Positions 35,861 through 44,070 of a stretch of 64,000 nucleotides of DNA are shown one piece after another (position 1 is the first letter of the stretch; every line of letters begins with the position of its first letter). Origin of the DNA: Rhodospirillaceae bacterium UBA3470 (lineage in GTDB: Bacteria; Pseudomonadota; Alphaproteobacteria; Rhodospirillales; Casp-alpha2); assembly GCA_002378125.1 (NCBI GenBank), contig DFRF01000041.1, positions 1 through 64,000 on the forward strand, written 5' to 3'. The notes beneath the pieces were generated by a model. That model was not told where the DNA came from and searched no databases. It worked only from the letters and a program-made list of their open reading frames with translations. Made by a program: the position numbers and the translations under genes.

Positions 35861-36739
35861 ATGGCAAACGTAGCATTTATCGGATTGGGCACGATGGGCC
35901 TTGTCATGGCCCGAAATATAATTGAGGGCGGGCATCAGGTAACCGGATATGACACGGACGCGGACGCTGTCGCAAATCATGTTGCCAATGGTGGTTCCGA
36001 AGCCTCATCGCCAGCTAACGCGGCTGATGGCGCCGAGATCATCATTACCATGCTGCCGGTTGGCGAAGTCGTGAAGCGGGTATTGTTTGACGCATCGGGT
36101 GTAGTGGAGGCGGCTGGTGTCGGTTCGCTCGTCATCGACATGTCGACGATCAACCCGGTTGAGACCGATGAGATTCGCGATGGGCTAGCCTCAAAGGAGG
36201 TCCGGATGATTGATGCGCCGGTCGGCCGCACCTCCGAACAAGCAAAGACCGGCAACCTCCTGATCATGGCCGGCGGCAACGCCGCGGACATTGAAGAGGC
36301 GCGGCCGGTGTTCGAATGCATGGGAGACACGGTTGTTGATTGCGGCGGGCCCGGCATGGGCGGGCGCATGAAGATCATCAACAACTTGATGTCGACGGTG
36401 CTCAACGCGTTAACCGCCGAAGTTCTCACATTGGCGGAATCTTCGGGTCTTGATCGGAATCTCGCGATCGAGGTCATGTGCGGGACGGCGGCAGGCCTGG
36501 GCCACATGTCAACAACCTATCCAGCCAAAGTGCTAAAAAACGACATTTCGCCAGCATTCATGATCGATTTAGCCAAAAAAGATTTGGGGATCGCGATCAA
36601 TTTGTCTGAAACGCTCGGCGTGCCCCTTGCTCTCGCGGGCATGGCTGAAGCGGTTTATGCACAAGCTCAGGACGAAGGCCGGGGTGCGCAGGATTGGACG
36701 GCCCTCTACGAAATGCTACGGCAAAAATACGTTCTATAA
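35861..36739 (+). CDS. YihU-like 3-sulfolactaldehyde reductase / beta-hydroxyacid dehydrogenase
   Basis: A 292-residue NAD(P)-dependent beta-hydroxyacid dehydrogenase. The Rossmann motif is FIGLGTMGLVMARN; the domain linker MSTINP and the catalytic Lys171 in KIINNLMS are intact. Against remembered E. coli YihU (sulfolactaldehyde reductase) it aligns almost without gaps, including DAPVGRTS (Arg123), KIINN (Lys171, Asn174), Ser178, GTAAG-GH, SPAFMIDLAKKDLGIA and GRGAQDW. The residues that hold the sulfonate in YihU keep the same numbers here. It may oxidise 2,3-dihydroxypropanesulfonate or reduce sulfolactaldehyde; 3-hydroxyisobutyrate or tartronate semialdehyde are alternatives. ATG 35861 has GGAGA upstream. 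Confidence 0.82.
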   Translation: MANVAFIGLGTMGLVMARNIIEGGHQVTGYDTDADAVANHVANGGSEASSPANAADGAEIIITMLPVGEVVKRVLFDASGVVEAAGVGSLVIDMSTINPVETDEIRDGLASKEVRMIDAPVGRTSEQAKTGNLLIMAGGNAADIEEARPVFECMGDTVVDCGGPGMGGRMKIINNLMSTVLNALTAEVLTLAESSGLDRNLAIEVMCGTAAGLGHMSTTYPAKVLKNDISPAFMIDLAKKDLGIAINLSETLGVPLALAGMAEAVYAQAQDEGRGAQDWTALYEMLRQKYVL

Positions 36740-36755
36740 CGACCGGCAGCACATT

Positions 36756-37547
36756 ATGCCAATGGCCACGGCTTCCATATACGACGAAATTCATTCGCGA
36801 CTGAATGAGATTTCTTACGGCGGCAAAAAGTTTCCGAAGTATAGGCAGTTGTCGGATGCGATTTTAGCGCTAATCAGGGATGGAGACATCAAACCTGGAG
36901 AACGCCTGCCGACGGAAACCATGTTAACCGAGAAGCTGCCGTTCAGCCTTGGTACCGTTCAGAAGGCAATGCGCAGTCTCTCCCAACTTGGCGCGATTAA
37001 ACGAACACGACGTCGCGGGACCATTGTTTCAGAGCGGACCTCCGAAATTTTCGACCTGTGGCAATTTCGTTTTATGAACGAAAAGGAACAGCGTGTTTAT
37101 CCAATTTTCAGCAAGGTCCTCGATATGCGCCGCATCGAATGCCGTGGACCATGGAGCCAGTTCCTCGGACAGGACGGCAGCTTCGTACGGATTGATCGGG
37201 TCATTGACATCGGTCACCAGTTCAAGATACACGCATCGTTTTTTCTTTCGTTCAGTAAGTTCGGAGGCGTATTGGAGTTGCAGCGCAGTGATCTTGAGGG
37301 TGTGCACTTGAGTGCTGTCGTCCAACGGATGTTTGGAAGTGAGACAGTCCGCACGAAAAACCGCATCGTGTGCACGGCACTTCCTGACGCCGCAACTCGG
37401 CAACTCAAACTTCACTCAGGAGCGTTCGGATTGGCATGCGATATTTTGGGCTATGGAAGTGGCGACAAGCCCTTAACATTCCAGCGCGCCTATGTGCCCG
37501 CCGATGTGTCGCCTATAGAGTTCCTGGAGACCAAGCCCACTTGGTAG
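36756..37547 (+). CDS. GntR-family transcriptional regulator (HutC/UTRA type)
   Basis: A 263-residue regulator. Residues about 28-95 form the winged helix-turn-helix (KYRQLSDAILALIRDGDIKP, GERLPTETMLTEKL, GTVQKAMRSLSQLGAIKRTR). Residues about 110-260 fit the UTRA ligand-binding domain. It begins 16 bases after the YihU-like gene and so is in the same transcript, making it the likely sensor of the cassette's substrate and the binder of the two palindromes between dctP and the reductase. ATG 36756 is preferred over a long upstream extension that lies inside the preceding gene; ATG 36762 is possible. Confidence 0.9.
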   Translation: MPMATASIYDEIHSRLNEISYGGKKFPKYRQLSDAILALIRDGDIKPGERLPTETMLTEKLPFSLGTVQKAMRSLSQLGAIKRTRRRGTIVSERTSEIFDLWQFRFMNEKEQRVYPIFSKVLDMRRIECRGPWSQFLGQDGSFVRIDRVIDIGHQFKIHASFFLSFSKFGGVLELQRSDLEGVHLSAVVQRMFGSETVRTKNRIVCTALPDAATRQLKLHSGAFGLACDILGYGSGDKPLTFQRAYVPADVSPIEFLETKPTW

Positions 37548-38174
37548 CGAACGTGTCTCCCCGTTGACTGAACTCTCGACACCTGAGATTCACAGCTAAG
37601 ATCAATGCCAATGACCAAGTGCAAACATTTGACCGTTGGCCTATAGCCAAGACAGAACCCTTCCATACTGCATAAGCCGTCTCGCGGGCTAATGCTTCCC
37701 AGGCGGCATAAGCAGCATATCGACGATTGGCATTGCAGTTTGTTCGGACACTGCCACACCAGACATGTCATCAAACCACAACAAGAAGCTTTCATGTCAA
37801 TTAAACCTATGCACGCGGCATTGATCACGACGTCATCACCAGGACGGGCGGTCGTCACGTCGCATCGCGTGAGGTGATACGGACAGTAGCGGAAGAATCG
37901 TCGCAAAGATCTACATCCAAAAAACCCTGACCGCGGCGCTACTTTGCGGCCCACAGATTAGGTCCGCTGAGGCCCACATATGGACCTTTATGTACCAGTG
38001 CGGATTTCTGCGGACAGTTGCGAACAAGCGGCAGGGTCGGTCCCGCCACCCCCATCCAGCGCGCGAACAGCGGTCGCCGGGCTCCTGGGCCATGTTGACA
38101 CCGCCTGTCCCCTGCCGCATCTTCGGAGCCGTTTTTCTGGCGGTATTCCGCCCCTTAGCGAATGGAATGATCTC
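37548..38174. other. Long intergenic region upstream of dapD
   Basis: About 630 bases. Frames on both strands (for example minus 37490-37954, rich in cysteine and arginine) do not look like real proteins and overlap the regulator's end. An in-frame extension of dapD from 37980 is not conserved. No riboswitch fold could be recognised by eye. The dapD promoter is expected here. Confidence 0.35.
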
Positions 38175-39005
38175 ATGAGTCTAGCAGCCACCATCGACGC
38201 CGCCTGGGAAGACCGGGACAACATCTCTCCGGCGACCACCGGGGAAGTCCGCGAAGCCATTGGGCAGGCCTTAAAACAGCTTGATTCAGGCCATGCCCGA
38301 GTTGCCGAGGTGACCAACGGCGAATGGGTCGTTAACCAGTGGCTAAAGAAGGCCGTGCTTTTGTCGTTCCGCCTGAACGATATGTACACCATTGACGGAG
38401 GGCCCGGTGGCGCGCCTTGGTGGGACAAGGTGGATTCGAAGTTCGCCGGCTGGGGCGAAGCTGAATTCGCAGACGCCGGCTTTCGCGCCGTGCCACATTG
38501 CATCGTTCGGCATTCCGCCTACATCGCGCCGAGCGTCGTTTTGATGCCGAGTTTCGTCAACCTCGGCGCCTACGTTGATTCGGGCACCATGGTCGACACC
38601 TGGGCGACCGTAGGGTCTTGCGCGCAGATTGGAAAGAACGTGCACCTGTCGGGTGGCGCCGGCATCGGCGGTGTGTTGGAGCCGCTGCAAGCCGGGCCAG
38701 TGATTATTGAAGACAACTGCTTCATCGGCGCGCGTTCGGAAGTGGTGGAAGGCGTCATTGTTGAGGAAGGCTCCGTCCTGTCCATGGGCGTGTTCATTGG
38801 ACAATCGACGAAAATCGTCGAACGCGATACGGGCGAGATCCATTACGGCCGCGTACCAGCCTATTCGGTCGTCGTTCCGGGCTCCCTGCCGGGGCCAATT
38901 GTCGACGGAAAGCCCACCCCCGCCCTCTATTGCGCGGTGATCATCAAGCGCGTCGACGAAGGCACTCGGGCGAAGACCTCCATCAACGATCTGCTGCGGG
39001 ACTGA
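38175..39005 (+). CDS. dapD: Tetrahydrodipicolinate N-succinyltransferase
   Basis: A 276-residue left-handed beta-helix acyltransferase that adds succinyl from succinyl-CoA to tetrahydrodipicolinate in lysine and meso-diaminopimelate synthesis. An N-terminal helical domain (1-100; [19 protein letters not shown]) precedes the hexapeptide repeats ([43 protein letters not shown]) and the C-terminal VPGSLPG segment. ATG 38175 begins the usual [14 protein letters not shown]. dapE starts 8 bases after its stop, so the pair is an operon. Confidence 0.96.
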   Translation: MSLAATIDAAWEDRDNISPATTGEVREAIGQALKQLDSGHARVAEVTNGEWVVNQWLKKAVLLSFRLNDMYTIDGGPGGAPWWDKVDSKFAGWGEAEFADAGFRAVPHCIVRHSAYIAPSVVLMPSFVNLGAYVDSGTMVDTWATVGSCAQIGKNVHLSGGAGIGGVLEPLQAGPVIIEDNCFIGARSEVVEGVIVEEGSVLSMGVFIGQSTKIVERDTGEIHYGRVPAYSVVVPGSLPGPIVDGKPTPALYCAVIIKRVDEGTRAKTSINDLLRD

Positions 39006-39012
39006 GCCCGAC

Positions 39013-40182
39013 GTGACCCTTCCCGTTCATGACCCGGTGGCACTTTCAAAAGCGCTGATCCGCCGGCCGAGCGTGACGCCCGCAGACGAAGGAGCACTGG
39101 GTGTACTGGAAGAGCATCTGGTCCCGCTCGGCTTTACCTGCCAACGGCTGCCGTTCACTGAGGACGGCACGCCGGATGTAGATAACCTCTATGCCCGGTT
39201 CGGTGAAGAGTGCCCCAATCTTTGTTTTGCCGGGCATACGGACGTGGTGCCGCCCGGAGATTTGGCGGACTGGACTAGCGATCCGTTTCAACCGGAAATT
39301 CGGGACGGCCGTCTTTACGGCCGGGGCGCGGCCGATATGAAATGTGCCATTGCTGCCTTCGTGGCGGCGGCATCACGCTTAGTCGCGGCGTTTGGTGACA
39401 AAATCCCAGGCTCCATTTCGCTTTTGATCACCGGCGACGAAGAGGGGCCGGCCATCAACGGTACGGTTAAGATGCTGGATTGGCTGCGCGCGAACGGCGA
39501 GGCCTTAGACGCCTGCGTAGTAGGCGAGCCAACCAATATCAACGTGCTTGGCGACATGATCAAAATCGGCCGGCGCGGGTCTATGAACGCGACCGTTACG
39601 GTGCATGGGACACAAGGCCACGTGGCCTACCCAGCGCTTGCCGATAACCCGGTGCCTCGGCTGCTTCGGTTCCTTAAGATCGTGGATGACCACATCTTTG
39701 ACGCTGGCACCAATCATTTCCCGCCAACCAACCTGGAAATCACCACCATCGACGTCGGCAATGCGACGACCAACCTGATCCCAGCAAGGGCGACAGCCAG
39801 GCTCAACATCCGCTTCAACGACCAGCACTCGGGCAGCAGCCTCTCTGAATATCTGGAAACCGTCCGGGCTCAGGTGGACGGCAATACGGGTGCCATCGAC
39901 ATGGATATTTCCATTTCGGGGGAAGCCTTTCTGACGCCACCGGGTGATTTGAGCGACCTGGTGGCCAACGCAGTTACGGCGGTCAGCGGCGAGACCCCGG
40001 AACTGTCGACCACGGGCGGCACGTCGGACGCGCGATTCATCAAGGACCATTGCCCGGTGGTGGAGCTTGGCCTGATCAACGCCACCGCCCACAAAGTCGA
40101 CGAAAACGCCCGTGTCGATGATATCTACGCCTTAGCGGAGATCTACGAGCGGGTGTTGGCCGACTACTTCGGATTGGCCTGA
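39013..40182 (+). CDS. dapE: Succinyl-diaminopimelate desuccinylase
   Basis: A 389-residue M20-family di-zinc hydrolase that removes succinate from N-succinyl-LL-diaminopimelate, the step after the aminotransferase in the succinylase lysine pathway. Metal ligands are in [21 protein letters not shown] and [15 protein letters not shown], where the catalytic Glu pair sits; the dimerisation domain spans about 180-290; the final His is in [11 protein letters not shown]. The GTG start at 39013 gives [20 protein letters not shown], the normal DapE beginning. The stop overlaps the next ATG by one base. Confidence 0.95.
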   Translation: MTLPVHDPVALSKALIRRPSVTPADEGALGVLEEHLVPLGFTCQRLPFTEDGTPDVDNLYARFGEECPNLCFAGHTDVVPPGDLADWTSDPFQPEIRDGRLYGRGAADMKCAIAAFVAAASRLVAAFGDKIPGSISLLITGDEEGPAINGTVKMLDWLRANGEALDACVVGEPTNINVLGDMIKIGRRGSMNATVTVHGTQGHVAYPALADNPVPRLLRFLKIVDDHIFDAGTNHFPPTNLEITTIDVGNATTNLIPARATARLNIRFNDQHSGSSLSEYLETVRAQVDGNTGAIDMDISISGEAFLTPPGDLSDLVANAVTAVSGETPELSTTGGTSDARFIKDHCPVVELGLINATAHKVDENARVDDIYALAEIYERVLADYFGLA

Positions 40183-40760
40183 TGCTGCCGTTGGCGCACA
40201 TGGTCGCCTACATTTCGGTCGGGCTTTCGGGCGCGGTGCGACTGGTCAAGCTGGACACCAAAGGGCTCGATTATTTCGGCGACACGACCGCCGATTTCTG
40301 GCGGTCGTTCCTAGCCGCCGCCATGGTGGTTCCACTGTTCCTTCTGTACTTGGTAATCCGCTTCGTCGGATCGGACACGGACAGCTCATTTCCTGCCTAC
40401 CTTGTCGCCCAGCTACTGGCCTACGCCATTGCCTGGTTGGCGTTTCCGCTGATCATGCTGTACATGGCCCCAATTCTGCAAAAAGAAGACAAGGTGGTCC
40501 GCTACCTGGTCGCCTACAACTGGCTGTCGGTAATCCAGAACGGGGTTTATCTGCCAGTGGTCATACTCGGGATAACCGGTACCTTCGCGCAGGGGCTGTC
40601 CAATTTTCTGGCCATGATCGCCCTCATGTGGGTCTTAGGCATGACGTTGTTCGTAACCCGCAAAGCGCTTGAAGTGCCAATCGGAACGGCGGCAGGGATT
40701 GTCGTCATGGATCTGTTGTTGGGCGTGCTTATCGAGGTGCTAACCAGTCGGCCAGGTTGA
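40182..40760 (+). CDS. Multi-span membrane protein of unknown function
   Basis: A 192-residue integral membrane protein with about five to six hydrophobic segments (MVAYISVGLSGAVRLV; AAAMVVPLFLLYLVIRFVG; LVAQLLAYAIAWLAFPLIML; VYLPVVILGITGTFAQG; GTAAGIVVMDLLLGVLIEVL). I do not recognise a characterised family. The ATG overlaps the dapE stop (TGATG), so it is translationally coupled to the lysine-pathway operon, and a similar gene is common in this position in related genomes. Confidence 0.8.
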   Translation: MLPLAHMVAYISVGLSGAVRLVKLDTKGLDYFGDTTADFWRSFLAAAMVVPLFLLYLVIRFVGSDTDSSFPAYLVAQLLAYAIAWLAFPLIMLYMAPILQKEDKVVRYLVAYNWLSVIQNGVYLPVVILGITGTFAQGLSNFLAMIALMWVLGMTLFVTRKALEVPIGTAAGIVVMDLLLGVLIEVLTSRPG

Positions 40761-40764
40761 GGCC

Positions 40765-41160
40765 TCAGACCTCGGTGGCCTCATCACTCATCCCAATTGA
40801 GCGCATAAATTCTAAGGCAGGCTTCATGAGCTCATCAATATCGAACATGACATATAAGGTGCCCATGCCGACGATCAGCCAGAGCTTCGGCGAGGTGATG
40901 AACCCAGCCACGGCCAGCATCAATCCGACCGCGCCCCATACGGATTGGCCTAGAAACAGGGCCGCGATGGAAAAGATCAGCCCCAATGGCATGAACACGA
41001 ACCCAATCGTGAAAATACCCAAGAGGCCAAAGCCCACGGCACAATAGCCCATGACTGGGGTGGTCGGCGCGACGGCCTGCTGTTGGGCCGCACCCGCCGG
41101 GGCAGCGTTGAACTGGGCCTGTGCGTCGCCACTGTTCAGACTGAGAGGTATCTTGCTCAT
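40765..41160 (-). CDS. Small membrane protein of unknown function
   Basis: A 131-residue protein: a polar Ala/Gln-rich N-terminus (SGDAQAQFNAAPAGAAQQQA), then three hydrophobic helices (YCAVGFGLLGIFTIGFVFM; PLGLIFSIAALFLGQSVWGA; WLIVGMGTLYVMF). The layout resembles small DUF4190-like envelope proteins, but no function can be given. It ends 4 bases from the convergent membrane gene and lies downstream of truA on the same strand, separated by about 50 bases. Confidence 0.75.
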   Translation of the reverse strand: MSKIPLSLNSGDAQAQFNAAPAGAAQQQAVAPTTPVMGYCAVGFGLLGIFTIGFVFMPLGLIFSIAALFLGQSVWGAVGLMLAVAGFITSPKLWLIVGMGTLYVMFDIDELMKPALEFMRSIGMSDEATEV

Positions 41161-41211
41161 GGTGGTTCTGTATAAGCGTACGGAAACACAAGGGCAATGG
41201 GACCAAAATTT

Positions 41212-41967
41212 TTAGATCTCTGTCGTTTCGCCATAGCGCACCCCCGTTAAGTAAAGGCCGGCGGCCGGCGCCGTTGGCCCACCGGCGCATCGGTCCTTGG
41301 CAGCCAGGGCGTCTTTCAGATGGCCGCGGGTCCATTTACCGTCCCCAACCCAGGCGAGCGAGCCGACGATGTTACGGACCTGGTGGTGCAGAAACGACCG
41401 GGCCCGTGCGACAACGTGGATTTCGTTACCCGATGTCTGAACCGTCAGCTCATCTAAGGTCTTCACGGGCGACTTCGCCTGACACACGCTGGCTCTAAAG
41501 CTGGTGAAATCGTGCGTGCCCAAAAGCACCGTCGCGGCGTCCGCCATTGCGACGGCGTCCAGTCTTGCTGGCACCCACCAGGCCAGGCCCGCATCCATTG
41601 TCAGGGGCGCGCGCCGGTTCACAATACGATAGCGATAGGAACGCTCGACGGCGGAGAACCGGGCATGGAAGTCGACCGACGTGACCGCCACGCCCAAAAC
41701 GCTGGCGGGCGTCTCTTTCAAGTACGCGTTCAGAGCGTCGCGAATCGTATCAGTGGCCCATTCCTTCGCCAGATCCATGTGCGCCACCTGCGCGAGAGCG
41801 TGAACACCGGAGTCGGTGCGGCCCGCGCCATGCACCGTAACCACCTCGCCAGAGAACCCCCGGACTGCCTCTTCGAGGGCCTGCTGTACGCCCAAACCGC
41901 TATCCTGACGCTGCCATCCAACGAACCCACGGCCATCATATTCAAGGGTCAATCTGTAACGCGGCAC
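41212..41967 (-). CDS. truA: tRNA pseudouridine(38-40) synthase TruA
   Basis: A 251-residue pseudouridine synthase acting on positions 38-40 of the tRNA anticodon arm. The nucleophilic aspartate is in GAGRTDSGVHALAQVAHMD; YRYRIVNRRAP, GTHDFTSFRA and FLHHQVRNIVGSL are conserved. The GTG at 41967 follows AGGAGGG and opens PRYRLTLEYDGRGFVGWQRQ, the family N-terminus; an ATG at 42063 would add 32 unlike residues. truA follows fmt and def on the same strand, a common alphaproteobacterial order, with a 340-base gap to fmt. Confidence 0.95.
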   Translation of the reverse strand: MPRYRLTLEYDGRGFVGWQRQDSGLGVQQALEEAVRGFSGEVVTVHGAGRTDSGVHALAQVAHMDLAKEWATDTIRDALNAYLKETPASVLGVAVTSVDFHARFSAVERSYRYRIVNRRAPLTMDAGLAWWVPARLDAVAMADAATVLLGTHDFTSFRASVCQAKSPVKTLDELTVQTSGNEIHVVARARSFLHHQVRNIVGSLAWVGDGKWTRGHLKDALAAKDRCAGGPTAPAAGLYLTGVRYGETTEI

Positions 41968-42148
41968 CCGATCCCTCCTGTGGGGTGGAATATGATTTGT
42001 ACTATGCCCTGTCCGCCCTATTTTTGACCATCCGCATGATCCAGGGAGAGATTTCCACTGCAATCCAATGTATTGAGATTAACAATCGCGACAACCACTA
42101 TTACAGCAACCTGAAACCGGACCGAGGTCGCGTCATATACTCCCGCGG

Positions 42149-42313
42149 TCAGCCCCCCTGATCGCGGAGGTCTATGGACATGACGAGCTGAAGATACAGG
42201 GCTTCAACGACTTGGTAGGGCTATTCCAGAGCTCGGGCATTGCCAAGGCACCGGCGAAGATCATAAATATTAAGCATGACGCGCGGATGCTTGCGGCGCT
42301 GGGCGCCGACTAA
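42149..42313 (+). pseudogene. Unidentified coding remnant
   Basis: A plus-strand frame without a start codon reads SAPLIAEVYGHDELKIQGFN, DLVGLFQSSGIAKAPAKIIN and IKHDARMLAALGAD before TAA 42311-42313. Residue order and third-position bias look like the C-terminus of a real protein. It meets the end of fmt tail to tail. I cannot name the family. Confidence 0.3.
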
Positions 42314-43245
42314 CCAAACTTTGTGCCGACGTTGATTGGGTTACCCCGCAAATAGTCGGCGACGGTCACGGGGCCTTTTCCAGGGCGCTGCAGGCGGTCG
42401 ATGCCGATCGCGCCATGGCCGCAGGCAACCGTTAACATCGGCGCCACGACTGTCCCGGCCGGGCCTTCGTGTTCTGTCACATGAGCGCCTAGAACCTTAA
42501 TGCGTTGCCCTTCGTGTTCAAACCAGACACCTGGCCAAGGGTTCAGCCCTCGTACAAGGCGTTCAATATGGGCTGCAGAGATGGACCAATCGATGCGCCC
42601 TTCAGCTTTCTCCAACTTCGGCGCATAGGTAACACACGCATTGGGCTGTGCTGCCCCGCTTAGCGTGCCGGCAGCAATCCCGTCGAGGGCGGAAACCATG
42701 AGCGGCCCTCCTAGATCCGCAAGGGTATCGTGGAGACCCTGGGCGGTCGTTTGGGCCGTGATGGCGACCTCAGCAGTGGCGAACATGGGGCCTGTGTCTA
42801 GACCTTCCTCCATTCCCATTACCGTGACCCCGGTGATCGCATCGCCAGCCAGAATAGCGCGCTGAATAGGGGCGGCGCCGCGCCAGCGAGGCAACAGTGA
42901 TGCATGAACATTTAAGCAACCCAACCGGGGCGCGGCAAGTACGTCGGCCGGCAAAATGAGGCCATAGGCGGCAACCACCGCCGCGTCTAGGTCGAGCTCG
43001 ACGAAATCTTGGCGATCAGATTCTGCCTTAAAATTGACCACCGTGCGCACATCCAGTCCTCGCGCCAAGGCCTCCGCATGGACGGAACAGTGCCGCTCCT
43101 TATGACCGCGACCGGCCGGTCGCGGCGGCTGGGCGTATACACAAGCGATCTCGTGGCCGGCATCCAAGAGGGCGGCGAGTATGGGCACAGCGAAGTCAGG
43201 GCTGCCCATGAAGGCGAGACGCAAGGGGGTGTTGGCAATTATCAT
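42310..43245 (-). CDS. fmt: Methionyl-tRNA formyltransferase
   Basis: A 311-residue enzyme that formylates initiator Met-tRNA using 10-formyltetrahydrofolate. The N-terminal domain (LAFMGSPDFAVPILAALL) has the active-site NVHASLLPRWRGAAPIQRAI and the acidic loop MEEGLDTGPMF; the C-terminal OB-like domain binds tRNA (INPWPGVWFE-like segment RGLNPWPGVWFEHEGQRIK). It lies 11 bases downstream of def in the canonical def-fmt operon. Confidence 0.96.
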   Translation of the reverse strand: MIIANTPLRLAFMGSPDFAVPILAALLDAGHEIACVYAQPPRPAGRGHKERHCSVHAEALARGLDVRTVVNFKAESDRQDFVELDLDAAVVAAYGLILPADVLAAPRLGCLNVHASLLPRWRGAAPIQRAILAGDAITGVTVMGMEEGLDTGPMFATAEVAITAQTTAQGLHDTLADLGGPLMVSALDGIAAGTLSGAAQPNACVTYAPKLEKAEGRIDWSISAAHIERLVRGLNPWPGVWFEHEGQRIKVLGAHVTEHEGPAGTVVAPMLTVACGHGAIGIDRLQRPGKGPVTVADYLRGNPINVGTKFG

Positions 43246-43256
43246 CGCACCGCCGC

Positions 43257-43775
43257 CTAGTCTTCTGTCGCCTGTTTCTTCACCTTTTTCAGCTTGCGCA
43301 GGATCATATTACGCTTCAGCGCCGAAATGTGGTCGACGAACAAGATACCTTCGAGATGGTCCATTTCGTGTTGAATACAGGTCGCCAGAATGCCGTCAGC
43401 ATCCATCTCCAGAACCTTATTGTTCTCATCTAGATAACGGAGAGTGATACTCTCCGGACGGACCACGTCGGCATAGTGCTCCGGCAGGGATAGGCATCCT
43501 TCCTCATGGGCGTTGTCATCGGAAGAAACGGCGATGATGTGCGGATTGGCCATCCGGATCGGTGCGGGACCATCATCCTGACGGGCGCAATCCACAACGA
43601 TGACGCTGCGCGTATCGCCGACCTGCGGGGCAGCGAGACCGATGCCGTTTGCCGCGTACATGGTTTCCAACATGTCGTCCATGAGGGCGCGCACGGAATC
43701 GTCAACATTATCGACGGGCTTGGTTTTGATCTTCAGGCGCGGATCAGGCGCAATTATGATGGGCATCAGGGCCAT
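43257..43775 (-). CDS. def: Peptide deformylase
   Basis: A 172-residue metalloprotease that removes the formyl group from nascent proteins at the ribosome exit. All three motifs are present: GIGLAAPQVG, EEGCLSLP (metal Cys) and QHEMDHLEGILF (two metal His and catalytic Glu). A short basic helix (LKRNMILRKLKKVKKQ) ends the protein, as in ribosome-binding deformylases. Start may be ATG 43775 or ATG 43766. It leads the def-fmt pair. Confidence 0.97.
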   Translation of the reverse strand: MALMPIIIAPDPRLKIKTKPVDNVDDSVRALMDDMLETMYAANGIGLAAPQVGDTRSVIVVDCARQDDGPAPIRMANPHIIAVSSDDNAHEEGCLSLPEHYADVVRPESITLRYLDENNKVLEMDADGILATCIQHEMDHLEGILFVDHISALKRNMILRKLKKVKKQATED

Positions 43776-44070
43776 GCGGCAAGGGGCTCGGTTCCGTTAA
43801 CTCGTGGACCTGGACATAGGCGCTGGGAGGCTAGACGTCAAGATGAGTGGGGCTTATCGCAGGCCGACCGATTTAATTGGGTTGAACAGAAACGGGGACA
43901 CGCGGCAAACTAATGGCGAAACTATTTGGACCTGGCGGGCGTGCCGCAAATCACCTTGGATGTCCAATACGCGAGAGCCTCCTAATGAAGCGATCAACAG
44001 GAGCCCGCCCAAGCTTGTCCCACCGGCAGCCCCCGCGCTAGGCTAGGCGCCAATGGGAGGAGCCATCATC
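43776..44070. other. Divergent intergenic region def / GMC oxidoreductase
   Basis: About 295 bases with the two divergent promoters. No gene, repeat or operator I can support, except the ribosome-binding site GGGAGGAG at 44053-44060 of the GMC gene. Confidence 0.4.

Noticed and set aside
37490..37954. 154-codon minus-strand frame upstream of dapD
   Set aside because: Composition is odd (rich in Cys and Arg), it runs into the end of the GntR gene and no homologous pattern is visible.
39505..40092. 195-codon minus-strand open frame
   Set aside because: Antisense to dapE and without protein-family features.
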